Below are positions 17,205-25,000 of a stretch of DNA of 64,000 nt, piece after piece. Below the pieces are notes generated by a model that saw nothing but the letters and a program-made list of their open reading frames with translations, was not told the origin of the DNA and did not search any database. How positions within the stretch are numbered: the stretch's first letter is position 1; every line of letters starts with the position of its first letter. The stretch comes from Leptolyngbya sp. (GTDB lineage Bacteria > Cyanobacteriota > Cyanobacteriia > Phormidesmidales > Phormidesmidaceae): assembly GCA_003249105.1 (NCBI GenBank), contig QBLT01000001.1, forward strand, positions 1 to 64,000, read 5' to 3'. Both the position numbers and the translations under genes were made by a program.

Positions 17205-19040
17205 CTAAGCCTCAACCTGCTGAAACTGAGGTGATACATGGTGAGGTTGTTCTAGGAGTGCAGCAGCGGTGCGAAAATCTTTTAGTACGCTTTCAGACGG
17301 GCGACTGAACACAATGTCGGCCCCTTTAGCCTTCAGAACTGTCCGACCTTCTTGGGTCGCAATCAAAACCCCCTGGCTGGTCAAAACCACTGAGTTCCGT
17401 CTGCCCTGAACGGCAAATCCGCCAGCTTCATCTGGCTGACCAGCGCGCGACAAAATTAGTGAGCTCAGATTCAGCAATTCAACTGTCTCAGGACTATTGC
17501 TTTTAGCACCTCCAGCCCCCCGCCCTGTCGTTACGGATGGCCGTTGTTCTGCGGCATGAGTTGCCGCTGAAACTTCTAGCCCGGCATCCGCAAGAATTGC
17601 ATGTGGATCGCTTGGTTCTGACCGATTGAATAGGATCTTTTCTTCTTTGTAGGAAAAGATCATTCGATCATCTCTTGAAACACTTAATTTACCAGCTTTG
17701 TCTAGCTCTATTCCATACTTAGAGCCTGCATAAGAGAGAACAGAGCTATCGATTCCAACTTCACCTTTTTCGTGGAGAACTCGACTGGCGGCAAGCAGCA
17801 AATTATTTTTCACATTTACCGACTCTTCTATTGAGCGAGTTACGTTCCTTTCGAGATTCTTTTGGCCTGTCACAGGCTTGATTGTGCTAGGCGCTTTTTC
17901 GTCAAAGAGTGTGGGTGCCAGTTTTCGCAGTCGGGACCAGGGAAACTCATCGCCTCGGCACTCGCAGGATGGTCGAGCCGTATCTAGGGAAGCGCCATCC
18001 ATGATTCTATGAATGTGATCCTCATCAGCCCCGTGGGCCAGTCCCCCCTGGATCGTCAGCGCTTCAGCACTCTGCCCGCTCAGGGGGATACCATTCTCTC
18101 TGGCCCAGTTCTCCCAGCCAAATGCCTCTCGGGCCAATGACACGATCGCATAGGAGCGATCGCTATGCCCACCCCCACCGCCTGATAGAACGTCTCTAGC
18201 GCGGTCTGAGATCAGATCTGACAGGTCTACCGTCGAACTCCCTGGCAGCGTCTTTTTACGTCGTGGCCGAGCCTTGATAGGAATAGCCTCGCCAAGGGGA
18301 ATACCATGCTCAGAGTTTTTTGTTGCAGTCTGAGCCCCTGATTTAAATATCCCGATCGCTGAGAGGTCTGCGACGGCCACTGGAGCTGACACGAGATGCC
18401 TAGCCCGGTAGGCATTACCTGTGGGGCCAATGGTGGGAGCCAGTACACAAACCCTGCCGACCCCAAGCACCTCACCCACATGCAGACCACCGGGCTCTAG
18501 GGCAAAGTTGGTAAAGTCTTTAGGGTGTTCCAGTTGCACCATAAAATGCCACCCGCCCCGATGGGTCTGCTCTGCGTAGGTCTGCTTCAGGTGAGGATGG
18601 GTCTCAGCCCACGCTAAAACGGCGGCATCACAAGCGTCTTGAGAGCCAAAATTTTTAACATCGAAGTCAATGAACACGGTGCGCTCATTGCCCAGCGTGG
18701 CAATTCCATTCTGGGGGTTAGAAAACCAGGCTTCCAGCTCACTGGGCTCAGGCATTCTCGACTGAAAGTCCCGATGATTGACAGTGTGCGGATGGCCGTC
18801 GGCATCCAGGTAGCTAGGATTCTTACCGGTAAATCTAGAGACTGGGCAGAGCTTCCCATCAACTTCAACCAAGGGGATATGGCAATAAATCCCCTTGCTC
18901 GGGCGGTCAGGATTTACCTTGGGATACTGGTAAGCATCCTGCTCCGGTGCAATGGGGAGCGGCGGTAGGTTATTGTTCAACAACCAATTCGCAACATCCT
19001 GCACGGATGGCTGCTTTGGCCATGGCGATAATTCGTTCAT
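17205..19040 (-). CDS. Primase-polymerase (archaeo-eukaryotic primase family), plasmid replication
   Basis: This is a 611-residue protein. The N-terminal 220 residues are a prim-pol catalytic domain: the metal-binding DxD is FIDFDVK (D125, D127), the sxH-type motif is GGWH (H165), and VLAPTIGPTGNAY forms the third conserved stretch. Such proteins prime and extend DNA at plasmid origins. Residues 270-390 look like a regulatory/helicase-loader part, and the C-terminal 200 residues hold two beta-rich modules (FSYKEEKILFNR and LTSQGVLIATQEGR). It ends a long minus-strand operon, 11 bases after the giant helicase gene, which supports a joint role in replication. No separate helicase motif (Walker A) is visible. 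Confidence 0.8.
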   Translation of the reverse strand: MNELSPWPKQPSVQDVANWLLNNNLPPLPIAPEQDAYQYPKVNPDRPSKGIYCHIPLVEVDGKLCPVSRFTGKNPSYLDADGHPHTVNHRDFQSRMPEPSELEAWFSNPQNGIATLGNERTVFIDFDVKNFGSQDACDAAVLAWAETHPHLKQTYAEQTHRGGWHFMVQLEHPKDFTNFALEPGGLHVGEVLGVGRVCVLAPTIGPTGNAYRARHLVSAPVAVADLSAIGIFKSGAQTATKNSEHGIPLGEAIPIKARPRRKKTLPGSSTVDLSDLISDRARDVLSGGGGGHSDRSYAIVSLAREAFGWENWARENGIPLSGQSAEALTIQGGLAHGADEDHIHRIMDGASLDTARPSCECRGDEFPWSRLRKLAPTLFDEKAPSTIKPVTGQKNLERNVTRSIEESVNVKNNLLLAASRVLHEKGEVGIDSSVLSYAGSKYGIELDKAGKLSVSRDDRMIFSYKEEKILFNRSEPSDPHAILADAGLEVSAATHAAEQRPSVTTGRGAGGAKSNSPETVELLNLSSLILSRAGQPDEAGGFAVQGRRNSVVLTSQGVLIATQEGRTVLKAKGADIVFSRPSESVLKDFRTAAALLEQPHHVSPQFQQVEA

Positions 19041-19051
19041 CGGTATGGACG

Positions 19052-22000
19052 CTACCTATCATGAACAGACGCTAGATTGTTTTGCTGGTTCTGAGTTTGT
19101 GCCGCCACGAACTGCCGAACCTTAGATACCTGGACACCGAACTTGTGGGCATCTTCAGCAGTCAATCCGTTACCGTGTAACGCCCTACTTCCCTTGGCTT
19201 TAAAGATTTCGCCTCGCTCTGTCGCTGAAACGGCGATCTCATCTCCCTGACTGAGAAGGGTATAGGTCTTGCCAGCAAAGACTTTTGAGCCATCGGGCTG
19301 ATCTTGGCCTAACTGAGATAACAGGTATTTAGACTGGGCCAAAACATTAGCGATCTGCTGAAGATGGGCCTTTTGGTCGTGCTGGCGCGTCATTCTATCT
19401 ACGTCGCCGTACGCCCCCTCATGCCCCGATTTGATCGCCTGGCCGATCTGCTCAATGCGACCCAGGTGCGACGGCGATCGCCCCAAGGCCCGCGCCTGGG
19501 AATACCATTCACGCAAATCTTTAAGCAGAGCTTGGCTTTGTACCGGCTCTGCTAGGGCAGCCGGTGACGCCTCAGACGGAGCATCGACGGAGGATTGCTC
19601 AGCGATAGGAATCGTAGGGGGCGAATCTACTCCACCGGGATCGGCCTGCCGCTCGGATGGCGTAGCACTTTGAATCGCGGGGTTGACCCCTGCATCCAGC
19701 GAGGTATAGAACTCCGCCATCAGTTGACCAACAGCACCCCTGATAGTCACGGGGTCGCCGTACTCATCGCCTAAGGCTTTGGTGGCGATGGTATTGGCCG
19801 CTCGCTCCATCCATTGAGCCCCAACCTCTGTACCACTCTCACGCACTACGGCCTTGGCATTTTGCATGGAGGCGTTGACCATGCCGAGCTCATCCTGGGA
19901 AAGCTGTAGTTCCCAAATCCGCTCCCCAGCCTCAAAGGTGAGTACAGCGCCACCACGTTCGAGCGCCTCAAGCCCAGGAGACCCCGTTGGCACCTCTACC
20001 GCCGGGGGAGTGGCAGATCCAGCAGCATCGTGAAACCGCTCTAGTTCGGCCTCGTAGACGCGCACGCCCCCATTCGCCTCAAAGCCGAGCTGCGGATGCA
20101 ACTCGGCCACAACCACGGTAATGCCCTCCTGAGTGAGGGTCGGAATAATCTGCTCTTGCAGGTCAGCGGTATTGACGCTTAAACCCTCGCAGTCGGGGTC
20201 AAGGCCCCACTGCATCGGTTGAGTGGGTCGCCCTACGCCATAGGCCGCGATCTGCGCATCCTCGGCATAAGACTCATAGGCCTGATCCACCCGAATAAAA
20301 GCAATATCCTCTGGGTAGTCGGCCTTGAGTTCAGCAAAACGCTTCAGGTGGGGATGGTGTGGTCCAGGGCCAAGATCGGGAAGCAATACCTCATCTACAT
20401 CGGTGGACGGGGCGGGCTGTGGCGACGGGCTGCTGACAGACGCATCCTGAGAGGATTGAGGGTACAAGGGTTGCACCACCAGCCCCAGCTCGTCGTAAAT
20501 ATCTTGGGCAGGCCGCATATTCGTGGTTCCTGCGGCCCCTACCAGGGTCGTATCCGGATTAACCTGCGGGTCGTGGGGTGATGCCAGGTCAGACTCTGAA
20601 GTGGCCTGCGTCACCCGTAATTCATCTGCCCAGGGCGACGATTGGCCCAGCCCATCTCGCTGAGCGATTTCGATGATGTAGTCTGCGGCTGGCCGCGCAA
20701 ATTCAGGGTGGAGGGTTTCCCCATCCTCGCTCGGGGCATTGATAATCTCCATTAGGCGATCCCGCAGGGCATCGACGCTGGGGGCACCGTCAATCGCTTC
20801 CCGCAGCTCCCAGACCTCTGCCGGGCTGAACTCAATTACCCCAGTGGTGCCCCCTAGCGCCGGGTCGTGGAATTTGAAGGTTGTCCAGTCGTCACCGATA
20901 AAGCCCAGCTGCTCACCGCTGGAAGATAGATCGACCAGTGGGGCGACCTCAGGCGGGGATATCGAGGCCCCTGCCAAGGCATCTCTCACCGCATCTTGCT
21001 GATAGGCATAGGGATCATTGTGGCCCTCCAACCATAAGAATCCCCGCTCACCGTCCTGATAGAGCATTTCGGGCGAGTCAGAAGCCAGTGCCTCAAATTC
21101 AGCCCGATCAAACGCATGAAACAGATCTGGACGCTGTTGGAATAGCGCCTCTATAGGACTCAAAGGCTCCAGAGATGGCCCATCAACATTGGCGATCGCA
21201 TCCTGGCCCAGCTGCGTCAGGTAAGCCTTTGAAATAGCACTACCAAATCCCTGCTCTAGCAAGTTTTGGGCAAATATCATGCCAAAGGCGCGATCGGAGG
21301 CACGCAGTTCGCCGCCATTAAACCCTTGCACCGCAGTCTCGACAAACTCTAGATGACCCTCAGGTTGAATGGTCAGCTTCATCTCAGTATCAACCCACAT
21401 ATCCCCGTTGCCGGTAGCGTAGTGGGTCAGATACAAATCACTGCCACCCACTCCATTGGGGTGCGATTCAACCACCAAATCCATGTAGGGTTCATTGGGC
21501 ACTCTGATGTGAAAATCATTGTCCCCATCGACCATAACCGCCTGCTGGAGCCCGCCCTGCTGGAGTAGCCGAGCAACGTTTTGGGCGATCGGGGTCGTTT
21601 GCCGCGACGGTGCCAGCACCTGGGGGCCACCCTCGTGGGACATCTCGCGCAGCCGCTGTCGGCCCGCCTGTTGCACAGCCTCATCCTGATGTTCCTGGGC
21701 CTGGGCGGTGATTGCCCCATCGAATGCCTCTACGACAACCTGGCGCATGGCCCCGGCAATACGTTCCTCCAGCTCAGGGCTGTCGGCGGCGAACTGTCCT
21801 AAGAAGGCAGAGTCCTCGTTGTCCATGGCAGCCTTGGCCATTTCCAGATCTAGGCCAGACTCCAGGTGATCGCTCAGACAACGGTAGGTGCGTCCTATCG
21901 CCTCAATCGCCCTATCTTGAGATATCTCGCCGCCCAGAGTCTCTACGGCCCGCTGCATCAAGACATCAGGGGTCGCACCGCTAGATGAGTCACCGAGATA

Positions 22001-25000
22001 CTCATGGAAGGCGATCGCCTCTGGGTGCAGGGGTTGCCCGTCAATCTGTAGCACCCCACCTCTGACCAGGGTTTCAAAGGTCAGCGCGGGCGGCGGTGGC
22101 TCGTAGAGGTCGAATTCAGCCTTGAGGTCGGCCAGGTTGCTGCCGGAGTACAGGCGATCAGAAAGGTTGTTCATGACGGCAAAGCGGCTGGGGGCCGACT
22201 CACCTTCTGGTTCAGGAATTAAGCCAGGGTTGCGCTCTAGCTCGGCACGTAAAACGGGGTGAATAGCTCGGCTCTGAGCGGCAGCTTCAATGCTAGTGTC
22301 TTTCGGCAACCAAGATGTAGCAGTCTCCCATCCGGATCGTTCGCCACCGGTTGCAGCCGCAGCCTCATCCAAGTGGGAGGTTGCTTTGATGCCATAGCGA
22401 TTTGTGATGTGGGCGAGTACTTTATCCTGCGCATCAACATCCTCGATCACGAGGCGCATCACCTTTTGCTCAACAGTGCGTCCTGGCTTATCGCCTTCCA
22501 CTCGACGGGTTGCCGAGACAAATTCACCGTCAGCCAGGTCAAGCAATTCCCGGTTTTGATAAAACTTTTTCCCCTCTGCACTCGCGGGAGCCGTCAAAAG
22601 AAGAGCACCACGCAATGAGAATTCACAGTCCAGCACGCCACCTCGATCGGTGAACGTGGCAGATCGAGCGGTAGCGTCAAGGAACTCCTTCAAGTGGTCA
22701 GGGCGTTGAATGGAGATAGGGCGGTTATCAATTTCTCCAGCGTCGATTCCTTTCGACAGCAGGTAGGCCGGGTGATAATCGCCCTGGTTGTCCTGCATTA
22801 GGGCAAATCGGCCCATCAGCTCTGACTTGAGCACCTGGCCAACGACCAACATGCGATGCTCACGGGAGGACGACTGCTTTTCGTCGAAGACGCTATAGGT
22901 CGGCACTTCGGTGTATTGCTGCAACACTTGGCCCGGCTGAGCCCTGAACACGAAGGAATCTTCTTGGGGTTTGAGGGCAACAGCACGGCCAATTTCGCTA
23001 AATTTGACCGACAGTTCTTTGGCCTCATCAGCCAAGGCAATCTTGAAACGCCATGACCCAGGGTTGATGGGGTTAGCGGCATTTTGCTGGCGAGCCACTC
23101 CAACAATCACCCCTGGTATCGCCCGGTTGTTATCCAGGGATGCCAACTGCACTGGAGCACCAAGGGGAAACTCCCTCAGCTTCCCAAGCACTCCATTTTG
23201 CTGGGCCGACAGAATCGCGACGCCCTGGTCGCGGTCTTTCTCAGCGCCAGAAACCTTTACCTTGGCTTTGGCTACCCGCTCACTTTGTTTTTTGGAATTT
23301 TCTTCAGTTTTCTTTAGTTGTTTTCGGAGTTCAGCCCGCTGCCCCTCAAATTGAGCCTCAAGCTCAGCCTCTCGCTCCGGTGACGCGTCAGCTGACTGCT
23401 GAAGGTCTTCTAGGGCAGCGGTGAAGAGAGGCGCAACGTGTTCCAGTTCCGTCGTCAGCTCATCGCGCCGATCTTTCAATTCATCGAGGCGTTCATTCGC
23501 ATCGCTCAGCCGCTTCTGAGCATTGGACACAACCTCAGTAAATTGCTCCGTCTTGGTCGTCCGGAAGGCGTCTCCCTCTGACTGAACCTGGGCGACGAGT
23601 TCTTGAGAACGCTGATGACCCAACTGGCGCATGGGGCCATCAACGCTCAAATCCAAACCGTCCAAACTCTCTGGCCTAGGCTGGTCTAGGGCATCACAAA
23701 CTGACTGCGCCACCTGCAATGTGGTGTAGGGCTTTCCTCCGGTCTTAGCATCGACCTCTAGCGCATAGACAGGCTGCCGGAACGGGTTACCCCCATCACC
23801 GCCCTGGAGCATCTTGCGACGCAAGGGGATCGCATCGATGTCAATTTTTTGGGCATCTAAGTCCCACTGCCCCATGGCTTCTAGTCGATCTTTGATGCCG
23901 TTGTACTCAGAGATCAACAGGTCATAGACCTCACCCTGAAGGGCCAGGGATGGATGGGGGGCCTCGGGGGTCGGCGGCTGATCACTGGATAGAATAGCCA
24001 CCCGCCCGGTCAGCTTGCGCACATCGCCAAAGCTAACATCCCCATCTTTATCGGGGGGGCTACAGGGATAGTCGAGGGTTTGGTTGACCTCGGGCATTGC
24101 TGCCATGGCGTTGGCCGCCGCCTGGTCGCCATACTTATTCAAAAAGTCGGGCACATCGGCCCCCGAAAACTGGCTTTCGCCTGTGCCTGCGGTGTTGGAC
24201 TTGAGCCCCCGCATTTTGTTCATCAAAACGGCCATCGCCCTGGCCTCGGTGGGCAGCCCTTCCCCATAGACGAGCTTGAACATGGGCAGGCCAAACTCAC
24301 CGGCCTGCTGCCCCCACTGGGGATTACCCTCAGGGTCGGTGCCGGTGGCCGGGTGTACCTCCGGGTCGAGCTGCCCGCTGCGGTGAGTGCGCCCGATTGA
24401 CTGCTCACACTGGTTCACATCGGGGTGAGCCTGAAGAATCAGCATCGAGCGGCGTCTGAGGTCTGTGGCCCCATTAATCGCAGCATGGAGTGAGTAGCCG
24501 GTGGTCAGGTTGGTGATCACCGCATCGACGGTGCCATTCTGGAACCCGGCGATCGTCGCGACCTTGGCGGCAGCCCCGGCCTTGCGGGTCTGGTAAGTTG
24601 ACACAAATTGCCCGTCTTCGGTCGGTTGGTACTCCAGCCGCTGGCTCCGTCCGGTCATTTCTACTGCGTTGTAGCCCGCCTGCCGAATGCGGGCCTCCAT
24701 GTAGGCAATGGGGTCAGCGGGTAGCCCCGTCCAGTCGCTGGACTCGATCGCCGTCAGCACCTGGTTATAGATCTCGACCCCCCGCTCACCCAGTTCGTCG
24801 TCCGTGAGGTAGTGGGGCAGGATGACTTTACCGCCGCCCTCATCCTCGTGGGCACCGACAATCCGAATCGTTCGAGCGGCGTCGAGGTATCGCTTGAAGT
24901 ATTCTCCCGCCGTAATGTCAAAGGCATCGCCCGGCTTGAGGATAGACCGCTGATCGTCGGGAAAGAGGGCATTACGGGTTTCGATGCTTCCATTGGTCAG

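Noticed and set aside
19364-19673. Plus-strand ORFs opposite the giant helicase gene
   Set aside because: They are antisense shadows in GC-rich sequence with no start signals.
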